A DNA stretch of 64,000 nucleotides. Source: Trichostrongylus colubriformis (lineage: Eukaryota > Nematoda > Chromadorea > Rhabditida > Trichostrongylidae). Shown piece after piece: positions 46,761 to 57,093 of the stretch. Location: NCBI GenBank assembly GCA_963978905.1, contig OZ022259.1, forward strand, positions 15,784,068-15,848,067. The letters run 5' to 3'. The notes under the pieces are model-generated. The model was not told the origin of the DNA. It saw nothing but the letters and a program-made list of their open reading frames with translations, and ran no database searches. The position numbers were made by a program, and so were the translations under genes. The stretch's first letter is position 1; each line of letters opens with the position of its first letter.

Positions 46761-47693
46761 GCATCACCTGATCATAGCACCACTCTCTGCAAAAAGCCAC
46801 CTTGCTTCAAATGCAAAAAGCCGCACCACACTTCGTGCTGCTTTCAACTCCTGCCTAAGCAAGAAGTGAATACTAAAATGAAGAGAAGCGAAGAACAGCC
46901 TCGTCAGGGAGTCAGTAGAGCAAGTCAAGCACAAAAGGTAGACAGACCTACGACAAAGATCAATAACGTTGGCCATACAATTTCAACCGAAGAGCAGACA
47001 AGTATTCTGGAACCAAATTCAGAAGAAATTGTTCTGCAAACTCCCGATACTTACCAACCTACAGGACCAGCAACCGTCCTCGACCCAGCCAGTAAAATCA
47101 TGCGAAAAATTACTGTACTTTTGGATACCGGAGCACAAATATCATTCATAGACTTCACCTTAGCTGAAGAGCTTCAGCTTACTACCATAGCACAAGTGAA
47201 GCTGAAGATAAGCACGTTCGGGTCCAAAGAGATAAAAGAAAAACTTTGCCGTCGTGTAATGCTTGATATCTGGGATATCAATGGAGAACCACTCACTTTG
47301 AAACTACTCACACACGACATACTGACAAGTTCCTTCGCGGTACCTCCAATCAGGGAAGATGATATCAAGTTTTTACAAACAGTGGCCCTACCTACTCCTT
47401 GTCGTGACCACAAGTCAATGACGAGGCCACTGATATTACTCGGTTGTGATCAGTTATGGCCGCTGATTCACAATGACCAACCTCATGTGAAGTTACCCTC
47501 AGGCCTGTATCTCTTACCTACACGGCTCGGTCACTTATTGACCGGTCAACTTCAACATGACAGAACCAAGAACGTTGTCATACATGACCGCGTCCAGCAG
47601 GAAAGCCATCATGGCATTTTGGAAGACCGTCCAGTCAACGCACTTACTCACTTGTGCGAAGAGAGCGACGAACGAGAGCAATGGGAAAACTAA
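46659..47693 (+). CDS. BEL-2 Gag knuckles and aspartic protease
   Basis: A single open frame of 344 codons. It begins with three zinc knuckles (CGKNHKSRDC; CLICASPDHSTTLC; CFKCKKPHHTSCC), passes a polar linker and carries the protease with VLLDTGAQISFID (DTG active site) and LLGCDQLWPLI near its end. It closes with an in-frame TAA, after which the RT region continues in the same frame, so pro and RT were one ORF. Confidence 0.85.
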   Translation: MYCGKNHKSRDCDTYQTPQERSQYLREKNLCLICASPDHSTTLCKKPPCFKCKKPHHTSCCFQLLPKQEVNTKMKRSEEQPRQGVSRASQAQKVDRPTTKINNVGHTISTEEQTSILEPNSEEIVLQTPDTYQPTGPATVLDPASKIMRKITVLLDTGAQISFIDFTLAEELQLTTIAQVKLKISTFGSKEIKEKLCRRVMLDIWDINGEPLTLKLLTHDILTSSFAVPPIREDDIKFLQTVALPTPCRDHKSMTRPLILLGCDQLWPLIHNDQPHVKLPSGLYLLPTRLGHLLTGQLQHDRTKNVVIHDRVQQESHHGILEDRPVNALTHLCEESDEREQWEN

Positions 47694-49500
47694 TGGAAAT
47701 TAGAGTCAGCCGGAACAGAAGAGTTTGTGGGCTCTGAAAAAGAAGTCCAAACTCAAGAGGACAAAGAAGTCTGGGAACGGTTCAATAAAACAATAGAAAA
47801 GAGAAACGACGGCTACTACGTCCGTCTTCCATGGAAAAATGTCACAGCTCCGCTTCCGAGCAACCGTGCGATTGCATTTCGTAGACTTGAAAATTTATGG
47901 AAAACGCTGCAGAAGGACAGTGATCTCCTAACGAAATACAACGAGATATTTCAAGAGCAGCTGAATCTCAACATTCTAGAGGACGTTCAAGAAGATACAC
48001 CCACAAGTGGTTCTCGCATTCACTACATACCACATCAAGCTGTTCTAACCCCGAACAAGTCAACGACGAAAATACGCATAGTTTACGATGCATCCGCACA
48101 TCACAAGGGATGTCCTTCCTCAAATGACGTTTTGCATCGCGGGCCAGTGATTTTACCGCAATTATACGGAGTCCTACTTCGTTTCCGCGTGGGGCAAATT
48201 GGAATCATTTCAAACGTGGAAAAGGCATTCTTACAAGTTAGGCTTCACGAAGCAGATCGTGACGCCACCCGCTGCCTTTGGTTACACAACCACAAGTTAC
48301 CCCCGTCTTCCGAAAACATACGAGTTCTTCGATTCACACGAGTCACATTCGGATTAAACTCCTCACCCTTCCTGCTGGCAGCCACGACCCACTTCCATTT
48401 GAATCAATACCACAATGATTCCAAACTCGTAACTGACATCAAAGAGAATCTCTATGTAGACAATTTGATACTGACGATGGAATCATTCGAATAGGCTCTC
48501 GATAGTTACTCAAAAATGAAGAAGATTTTTGATGACCTCAAGATGAATATTCGCGAGTTTGTCTCCAATGACATCAGACTACGAGACTGCATGGCACAGC
48601 GCGACGTCTCTCCCAAAGTCCTCGGAATCCCATGGTTGTCGACGATGGATTCATTGAAATTATCCTGTAATCCTCGTACAAGTGAGAGAATCTAAACGCA
48701 CAGTAGCAAGCGCTCTAGCCTCAGTGTACGATCCTTTGGGTTGGCTCATACCATTGATGCATCGGAGCAAAACATTTCTGCGATCTCTTTGAAAGGAACA
48801 GTTCGAATGGGACACCATCCTTCCTCCGAATCTGGAAAAGGAGTGGAATCAAATTCAAGAGAGTATACGAGGGTTTAACAAGCTCCTTCCACGATGTTTG
48901 GCAGAGAAACAAGCTGAAAGACTAACCTTTGCCGATGCCAGCAAGGAAGCCATCGCAAGCTGCATTTACTTGCGCTCACCTCGCAGCTGCAACATTCTCA
49001 TGGCGAAAAGCAAGTTACCTCCACTCAAAACAAAAGCAACTATTCCAAAAATGGAACTAAACGCCATGACATTGGCTATGAGACTGACCAACTCAGTTTT
49101 GTCTCAGTTACGATCGGCTCTACGGATCCAACAAGTGTACATCCTGTCGGACTCGGAAATAGTACTCAACTGGATACGTACTAAACCACTGAAGAATATT
49201 GGTACTATGATTTTCAACAGGCTCATCGAAATTGGTAATATAACAAACCACCTAGAAAGTCAAAACATTCAAGTTTGCTTCGGTCACATACCATCTGAAC
49301 TCAATCCTGCCGACTCTGCAACCCGAGGATTATCCAAGCAGGAACTAAGCAGGAACTACAAGGTCATTTCTGGTGGGACGGACCCGCTATACTTTGTGAG
49401 CCCCCCAAATCTTGGGCAAGTGTCTGCGATATCGTACCGCCAAGTGAAGAACACGCGGACGAACCTATTCCTTTCTCGTCGGAAATCAGCAATATCTTAG
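47694..49500 (+). pseudogene. BEL-2 reverse transcriptase and RNase H
   Basis: RT has KIRIVYDASAHHKG, ISNVEKAFLQVRL (Asn where the first catalytic Asp is usual, cf. CDIEAAF in BEL-1) and NLYVDNLIL. An in-frame TAG follows at 48492, then a frameshift near 48690 and a TGA at 48793. The linker VYDPLGWLIPL and RNase H (LTFADASKEAIAS; ILSDSEIVLNW; LNPADSATRG) follow. The Asp-to-Asn change in the RT palm, if real, would by itself inactivate the enzyme. Confidence 0.85.
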
Positions 49501-49526
49501 CCATTCAAAAGAAGAAAAATAGATAT

Positions 49527-51116
49527 GTGGACAAGAGTACGGAACCTTTCACCACTTTAATAGGACGACCGCTGGTTAAAATGAAGCGGATAGTCGCCCA
49601 TGTTATACGCTTCATAAAAATTCTCGTAGTGAGAGCTAATAGAAATCGAGTTCACCCTATTCAGCTTTCACCAGGAATACGCCTTGCAGACGAAGCTAGC
49701 TCAAGCATTTCCGGAAGAGAAATCGCAGAAGCGGGAAAAACTTTGGTGAAAATTCATCAGCGATCCATAGAAATGATCGATATCTCACGTTCCATGAATC
49801 ATTTGAACATACGACCAGATGAAGAAGGTTTGCTGAGATGATATGGACGATTGGGACGTAGTGAATTAGGAACAGAGACAAAGTATCCCCTGATCATACT
49901 GCAGAATTCGTGGTTAGCTGAAGCAATCATAAGAGACTGTCACAACAATGGACATCCAGGCATAAGTCATACGATGTCCCTCGTGCGACAACATTTCTGG
50001 ATTCCGCAACTTCGCGCTCAAGTTATGCGCATAAGGAAATGCGTGGCCTGTCAAAAACCCAACAATTTACCATACAAGTATCCATCTCAAGGAGACTACC
50101 TAAACAACGAGTACAACGCTCCAGACCATTTCTGCATGTGGGATTGGATTATTTTGGCCCTCTAACAGTACTCAATCCGGACGGTAGTGAAGGAAAAAGT
50201 TATGGCTGCATAATTACATGTATGTCGACAAGACTTATACATCTTGACGCAGTCACAAACCTCTCGACAACAGCCTTTCTGCACATGATACGACGATTTT
50301 TCGGATGGCGAGGCATACCCAAGTCTATAACAAGTGATAATTCACCAACATTTACCCTAGGAGAGAATGTCCTGACAGAATGTCTCCAAGCTGCCAGAAG
50401 CGATCCAATGGTGGAACAACTAATTGCCAATAAAGAAATTGAATGGCGATACATAACACCGTACGCTCCCTGGCAAGGAGGATTCTATGAACGTTTGATC
50501 AAATCGGTGAAGCACTCACTGTACAAATCAGTCGGGAAAGCCAAAGTTTCCCACGACGAATTAGTCACTATACTTGTGGAAATTGAGACTCTCCTCAATA
50601 CAAGACCATTGCTTTATGAGGAGTCGAACTCACTGTCCGATCATGGTTTGAGGCCGATAGATTTCTTGCAAAACGAGTTCGAAGTACCCTTCCCACTAGA
50701 CCACGCAGAAGAAGAAACAGATGACCCGTCATATCTACCAAGTGAAGAAAAAGCTATAATAAAAACGAAAACTCAGGCAAGGCATGCTCTGCAAAGCTCA
50801 TGTCGGCATACAGAAAAATTTTGGCAGCTGTGGCGTACTCAGTATTTGACATCTCTGCGAGAAAAACACCAGTTACAAGTTGGAAAACAAAGAGGATCAT
50901 CATATATTCCAAAGAAGAACGCCAATTGTATTGATAAGCGACCCAATCCAGCCAAGACACTGTTGGAAGATGGGACGAATTCAGGAATTGGTAGACCACA
51001 ACGGGGTCGTCCGTGAGGCTTCAATAAGCTTACCCTCTCGGCGTATCATTCGAAGGCCAACAAATCAGTTAATTCCGCTGGAGCTCGAGGAGCCGTGCTC
51101 TGAAGAAACTGAGTAA
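49527..51116 (+). pseudogene. BEL-2 integrase with DUF5641-like tail
   Basis: HHCC zinc domain at 49940-50060 (CHNNGHPGISHTMSLVRQ; CVACQKP). DDE core: GLDYFGPL, ITSDNSPTFTLG and GGFYERLIKSVKHSL with the catalytic Glu. A C-terminal DUF5641-like part in a neighbouring frame runs to IIRRPTNQLIPLELEE. One stop (49839) and two shifts (near 50100 and 50930) interrupt it. Catalytic residues are all readable. Confidence 0.87.
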
Positions 51117-51272
51117 CAAGCTCCCACAAACGACCAAGGGCTTCAGGACGATCAGGATGCTACGAACATTGGGAGAAAAAAAGAGCTCCGAAGATATCAC
51201 CTCAGACCTCGACCGTGAGCAGACTATGGGGTTAATTCAATTAAGATAGGTCGAGCATCCTCCTTAATCTTC

Positions 51273-51593
51273 GTGACACTGGCGATTTTTGAAATACTGC
51301 AAGTAACAAGTTCTACAATTGTAAGTCCACCCCTCGGCCCACATAACCATCCAAGCAGCATAGAGCTAGCAACAATCATCCTCGCATGTAGTGAATTCGG
51401 TGCGGCAGGCTCCCGTGAGAAGTGTGACCATCCAAACCAAAACGGGCTTGAATCTCTACAAGTAAATCTTGACCAGTTTTACGAACGGTGGCAACTCGTA
51501 CCGAGAAAGTCGGGAAGATTAGAAGTAGCTCAGGTAATAGCACATGCAAAAGACTTAGAAAAAACAATTATCCAGGGACTACCTCGTCTGTAG
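51273..51593 (+). CDS. BEL-2 post-pol open frame, unknown
   Basis: There are 106 codons between integrase and the inserted DNA transposon. The first 20 residues are moderately hydrophobic; the remainder is polar and helical (NLDQFYERWQLVPRKSG). I see no env motif. It could be the start of the accessory gene, cut off from 53293 by the insertion, or a remnant of another gene. Confidence 0.35.
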   Translation: MTLAIFEILQVTSSTIVSPPLGPHNHPSSIELATIILACSEFGAAGSREKCDHPNQNGLESLQVNLDQFYERWQLVPRKSGRLEVAQVIAHAKDLEKTIIQGLPRL

Positions 51594-51642
51594 CATGCGG
51601 AAAACCCAATTACCACTGGAGATGTCTCCTTCACCACATCTA

Positions 51643-53238
51643 CAGTGCTCTGCATAATTATACAGCCACCTATAAATTGTCTAAAAACTCTGTTCGCGGA
51701 GTAATTCAAAAAAAAGTCTCTAAGTGAATGATGTAGCCAGTGCGGACGCGCATTCGCGCATCCATACCAAATTTTAGCCAAGAAACATAGAAGATTCTTT
51801 TCTTAATTTGTTTCGAAAATGCCGCTTATACCATTCTGCAAAATTATACAGCCACTGAACAGACTGACGCACTCGTCAACCGAGAAACAACGAAAAAGGC
51901 AAAAATGCTGATTTTGTGATCATTTAGTCTTCCATTGCTTCGAATAGCCACAAATTTTGGTGATATGCGTCAATATTAAGATTTTCAGAATGTTTTTAGA
52001 CCACATGCTGCCACCCTTCGTTGACAACGTCTCTAAACTCCCTGACACCTTCCAATCGGTCTCAATCCTTTTCTCCATGAAACCCCAGATAATGTTTCAT
52101 CATGTAAAGATCGGAGCCGTTCGTTATCCGGGTCAGAAGGACCAATCGGTGTCGGCTTCACCAGATCGAGTGTTCCAGCTGACACGGGATGGTCCATTAA
52201 CTTACATGGAAACAAGATTTTGGTGAAGATTTCTAGACGCATGACAGGAGAAGGGTATGGCGCACAAAGGCTCGGTGATCGGATGGTTCATTCTTTCAAG
52301 AACGAAACAAAAATTCGAATGATTACTTGGTCCCACACCATGACAAATTGTCCGAAAATTCCCTCAAGTTTGTACACCTTTCCCCTTTGGTTTTTTTTCT
52401 CCAGATTGTTTTGTCTGATGAAAAAAGGTTTCGGCTATGACGTCCCCGACGGCTACCGAAGCTATCGCACAAGGGACAAACTCAAGTTTTCAAGAAGAAC
52501 TTCAAAGAAGGAGGTGTCAGGGTGTGGGATCAAATAATCATTCGAATTTTTGTTTCCTTCTCGAAAGGATGAACCATTTGATTACCGAGCCTTTGTGCGC
52601 CGTACCCTTCTACTGTCATGCGTCTCGAAATCTTCACCAAAATCTTGTTTTTTGTAAGTTAGTGGACCATCCCATGTCAACGGGAACACTCGATCATGGT
52701 GAAGCCGTCACCGGATGGACCTTCTGACCCGGATAACGAACGGCTCCTATCTTTACATGATGAAACATTATCTGGGGTTTCATGGGGAAAAGGATTCAAA
52801 CCGATTGGAAGGTGTCAGGGAGTTTAGAGACGTTGTCATCGAAGGGGGGCAGCATGTGGTCTAAAAACATTCTGAAAATCTTAAAATTGACACATATCAC
52901 CAAAATTTGTGGCTATTCGAAGTAATGGAAGACTAAATGATCGCAAAATCAGCATTTTTCCCTTTTTCGTTGTTTCTCGGTTGACGAGTGCGTCAACCTG
53001 TTCAGTGGCTGTATAATTTTCAGATGGGTTTTTCAGATGGGTTTTCAGATGGTATAAGGGCCATTTTCGAAACAAATTAAGAAAAGAATCTTCTATGTTT
53101 CTTAGCTAAGATTTGGTATGGATGCGCAAATGCGCGTCCACACTGGCTACATCTTTCACTTAGGACTTTTTTTAAATCACTCTGCGAACAGAGTTTTTGG
53201 ACAATTTATAGGTGGCTGTATAATTATGCGGAGCACTG
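51643..53238. mobile_element. Tc3-like fold-back DNA transposon nested in BEL-2
   Basis: CAGTGCTCTGCATAATTATA at the left and its inverse at the right are flanked by TA on both sides. The inverted repeats are very long, about 650 bp per arm, so almost the whole 1.6-kb element is a palindrome. The core (about 52310-52545) has a Tc1/Tc3 transposase remnant: VLSDEKRF, then in another frame VPDGYRSY and LKFSRRTSKKE. It is non-autonomous. Confidence 0.88.
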
Positions 53239-53292
53239 TATATAACGCCAATATCTGTAAAAGAGTATGAAAATTTTCGTTGGATTTTTAGA

Positions 53293-54533
53293 ATGGATCC
53301 TCGACGCAGAGACAGCGAGTACTTCTACCTCTACAAGTATCTTCCCGGAAGCACTCACACAGCCGAAAGTTTCGGAAACGACATAACGCTCACGTTGGAA
53401 GCATTACATAGGCAAGCTAGCGTCACAGGAGTCCTTCAGTCAGAATGGATACACCTGAAAGGTAGCGAAAGCTTTGTCCTCGCGGCACCAGGAGAACAAG
53501 TCCTCCTAATTAGCGAACTTTTACGTACAGCTGAGAGTTCAGTGCAAAGGATCAAAGGTTGGCAACGCAAGTAGTCCTCACAGATCGTTTGTACGAAGAA
53601 CATGTCCAAGCCGGCAAGGTAAGCCCAATCATCAGACGCGAATGGCTCAACAAAGACCACAAGTTTGAAATTCGGGCACAAGATGTACTCACATTCGCAA
53701 TCCGAAAAACAAACGAAGTTGAAGCGATTATCGACGAACTGAGCCGAGAAAAAAGGAGGGCAGAGCAAAGGAACAATGAATATCAAGACCAATCAGAGCT
53801 GCAAAGGCGTCAGCTAATGAGTTTACTCCGCCAAGAGATGATCGACGAAAGGGCGATCATGAACGGACAGATAAAAAACCTGGAAGAGAGTGTCAGAGCT
53901 CACGAGACTGTTCTAACTGGTCTCAAAGAGAGCACCCACTCAAAAATGAAAGATGAAGATCCGGACCACTCTGAGAACGCGGAAAAGCCTGCAAATGTCG
54001 ACCCAACTCTGAGTGACATGGAGGGAGATGAAGATTATTTCGAAAGGATGATTAGTGAAGTCGAGGGAAAGGAGTACAATATGCAAGTTGATGAAGGTGC
54101 AGTATTACAAGATGGCAGTGAAGCCCGTGACGATCAATCACACAAAAGGAGTACGCCCAACGCAGAACGAATCGTGCAGCTTTGCGAGCAAGCACTGGAG
54201 CTTGAACAGGTGTTGAGTACCTTCCCATATAGAAGTTTTGGAGCTACCTCAGCGAAAATAGCGAGTGGGATTTGATGCACGTTCTGCGAAGCAGTGGGCC
54301 GTCACTATTCAGATTCCTGTCCTCAAGTCCAAGAAGGCAACCTACGATATCGAATAATAAGACGAAAGGGATTATGCCAGCACTGCTTGGAAGACTGTCC
54401 CCCAAGTCACTGCAAGTACAGTGCAAGGAGTTGTTGGTACTGTGTGAAAATACGCGGAACAATAGTCGAAGACCTCCAACCAAATGACGAAGGACACATC
54501 GAGCCCTCTGCACGGTGCCGGATATGAGGAGGG
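53293..54533 (+). pseudogene. BEL-2 3' accessory ORF: coiled coil plus zinc knuckles
   Basis: It starts MDPRRRDSEYFYLYKYL, 52 bp after the inserted transposon, shifts frame once near 53565 and runs on as a long charged coiled coil (about 53700-53930; DELSREKRRAEQRNNEYQDQ) and an acidic linker. An in-frame TGA (54273) separates this from CTFCEAVGRHYSDSC, CQHCLEDCPPSHC and CWYC, all in the same frame, ending at 54527. The gene fills the place env has in BEL-1 and matches the BEL-1 accessory ORF in order and in its CTFC start. It is probably RNA-binding and self-associating, like a second Gag; function is inferred only. Confidence 0.7.
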
Positions 54534-54591
54534 AGGTGCGAAGGAGAATGAATGAAATTCAAGAAGAAATCAGTCGCCTCCAGACAATGGA

Positions 54592-55007
54592 GAAAGCAGC
54601 GTCGCGGTGGAGTGTCGACAAATCGACTTGAAGCAGTGATACATTTTAGTTACCTGTTGTGTTAGTGTTCATTGTTCGTTGTTAGAGCATGTATAGCGGT
54701 GCTGTGAAACACCGCTTAGTTATAAAAAGTTTGTAGAATGAAAGCTATCTACCTAAGATAAGTACGATAAAGATATAATGGTAGCATAAAAGGTGTGGGG
54801 AGAAGAAGCGAGGCTTAGTTTTGCTCACTGCGAGGTAACGGACAAGTTCGCCTTAAGCTTCTTCAACCCACAAGTATAGCAAGGTACAATTATTGCAATA
54901 TCTTGTGCGTGGATAAACTTTCATATCTAAAGTGTTAGACCCGCGTGGCAGAGAAGAGCAGGCTCGACTGGGAGCCAGAAGTGACTGACAGAGCTACCGT
55001 TGCTTCA
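54592..55007 (+). repeat. BEL-2 right LTR
   Basis: The canonical LTR is 54613-55007. The preceding 21 bases are also found before the left LTR. It differs from the left copy by about seven substitutions and a 5-bp insertion. Confidence 0.9.
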
Positions 55008-56007
55008 ATCTGATAAAAACAACAACAAACGACTAAAACTAAGCTTTTTACAAATCCTTTGGATAACCTCACGAGATTTTATTGAAATGAAGCAACTATA
55101 TGTCGACACCCCTTCAGCAACCTCCCTCAGCCCACAAAACTCGTATGATTATGGTTACGAGGGCAACAGCTGGCAAACGTCGTCAAATGCGGTGTAGGCC
55201 GCAGAGTTTCTGCGGAACGACGCGTTTTATTCCACGTCAGGATTACTGTAGCATGGTTCCGACGTACGCGATAAAGTTACGCTGTACGGGTGTGCGTCGC
55301 AGAATCCCATTAGGTCATCGCTGTGAATTGGTCAGTTGGCTACGCGACGAGCAAGGAACTTGCCGCATGTATGACCCAATGCGTGGTGCCCATTGACCAG
55401 ATGGACTCTTCAGATGCACATCCTGCTAATTGCAAATTATTTGCGTGCTGTAACCGCCACCCAAAGCAGGGTCTGTAACTGCGGAATCAGCGGAATCGTG
55501 TAATCCGAATGATTACGTACGTATCGACTGGCTAGTCGTGGAACTAGGGTGAAAACGATATCCATGACCACGATTCTAAAATTTCGCGACTGCAAGCGCT
55601 GCCGCGCTGCCTGAACCAGTGTTCAGAGTTTAGCACGCCTCCGTATGGGGCGATCAGCTTAGATTGAGGCAATTGAATAAGATAGAAATCGATTGGGCGA
55701 TCAGGCAATCAGACGATTAGGCTGTACATATAAAAAAAGATTTGTATGGTCGACCACGAGAGAGGATAAGATACGTATCATTTAACGGTTCGAATATCGG
55801 TTAAGTGAACAATACGCCTGATCGCCTAAATCAATTCTGAAAATGCTAAAGCCATGTCATTCTACTTTCAATTGCAAATGAGTTGTTGAATAAAAAATGA
55901 GTGGTAGTGGTTCTGCTTTCCAATACAAATGACGTTGAATAAAAATAGTACGATCCAGCAGATTCGATTTGAAGCCTTTTCTTGTTGTTAGTTCAGTAAA
56001 AAAGAGC

Positions 56008-56282
56008 GGAACTATTCGGCTATTACAACCCCAGATACCCCGTGTTGGTCAGAAAAATATTTTCGCCGAAACTTTGCCCAGGAGGGTTATTTGGGGTGCT
56101 GATCACGAATATGACATCCGTTTTTGGCGTTCGCACCAAATTGGTGCAATTGCACCAATTTGGCGCGAACGCCAAAAACGGATGTCATATTCGTGATCAG
56201 CACCCCAAGGCAAAGTTTCGGCGAAAATTATTTTTTTGACCAAGTCGGGGTATCTGGGGTTGTAATATAGCCGAATAGTTCC
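56008..56282. repeat. Fold-back repeat of the GATCACGAATATGACATCC family
   Basis: GGAACTATTCGGCTATTACA is inverted at the far end. The centre is a near-perfect palindrome around ACCAAATTGGTGCAATTGCA. It is closely related to 34343-34725. Confidence 0.8.
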
Positions 56283-56870
56283 CTTGTTTCTTCTTGTTCA
56301 ATCTTAATTTTTTGTTCTAATTTTCTGTTGCGACTACTTCCTGCGGACTGCCGAATTAGCTGACGCCGTTAGTTTTCGCCGTAAGTTTTTCGTTTCTTAT
56401 TTTTGTTTCTACTCGCAACGCGGAACATAAAGAACTGAGACCATTCACAGGAAACCATCTCACTCGTTCACTTGGATCAAATTAACATTTATCGTGTATT
56501 AGTGCAAAGAACACGCATTCTATGTTCGCTTCACTTTTGAGTAGTATGGCGATTTTGACTCTTCAGTAATCCCATGCAAAAATCACTAGAAACTTATCTG
56601 AAGTACAGATATAAACACCTATATCGAAAGTGGATTGCACTGAGTTATCTATTTAGTATATTTGGCGTATTTATTGTGGACTATTCCATTTTTGCTCATT
56701 TAAAATCGTGTTCAGTCTATTGTGCTTGTAGATACGTACGAAATTTCATCGCTACATGCGAGAAACGAGGGCAGGGTCGTCGCGTAGGATTGCGAGGTTT
56801 GCTGATTTTTCAGATGTTTGTATTCCGATTTTCGTAAGTTGCGACAAAAGAGCAAATGATTCAGAAATTG

Positions 56871-57093
56871 GGTCAAATAAAGTCGGGGGGAGACGCAACT
56901 TTGCGTCAGATTTTCACCAACGTCAAAGCTTCTTTCCCTCCCTCAGGCTAAAGCAGGACCTATGCTTTGAGAGATGCTTTTTCATGTGGAAGGAGTGAAT
57001 ATCAATTTTAGCCTAAGCCTAGGGAGGGAAAGGAGCTTTGACGTTGACGCAAAGTTGCGTCTCCCCCCCCCCCCCCCCGACTTTATTTAACCC
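56871..57093. repeat. Fold-back repeat with poly(C) tract
   Basis: AAATAAAGTCGGGGGGAGAC and ACGCAACTTTGCGTC at the left are mirrored at the right, where the G/C run has grown to 17 C (from about 57062). Inner arms (CAACGTCAAAGC / GCTTTGACGTTG) also pair. Confidence 0.75.

Larger units (their letters stand above)
45021..55007 (+). mobile_element. BEL/Pao LTR retrotransposon without env (BEL-2)
   Basis: ATCTG flanks both ends (45016-45020 and 55008-55012), a BEL-sized 5-bp target duplication. The order is left LTR region, primer site, gag, protease, RT, RNase H, integrase, accessory ORF and right LTR. The LTRs share about 98% identity with one 5-bp indel. The left end carries 72 extra bases in front of the normal LTR start. 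A Tc3-like fold-back element (51643-53238) has inserted between integrase and the accessory ORF. Several stops and shifts make it non-autonomous. It points away from BEL-1, 41 bp distant. Confidence 0.94.

Noticed and set aside
55100..55396. Arg/Cys-rich 98-codon open frame
   Set aside because: No domain, no splice context and no similarity that I can name.
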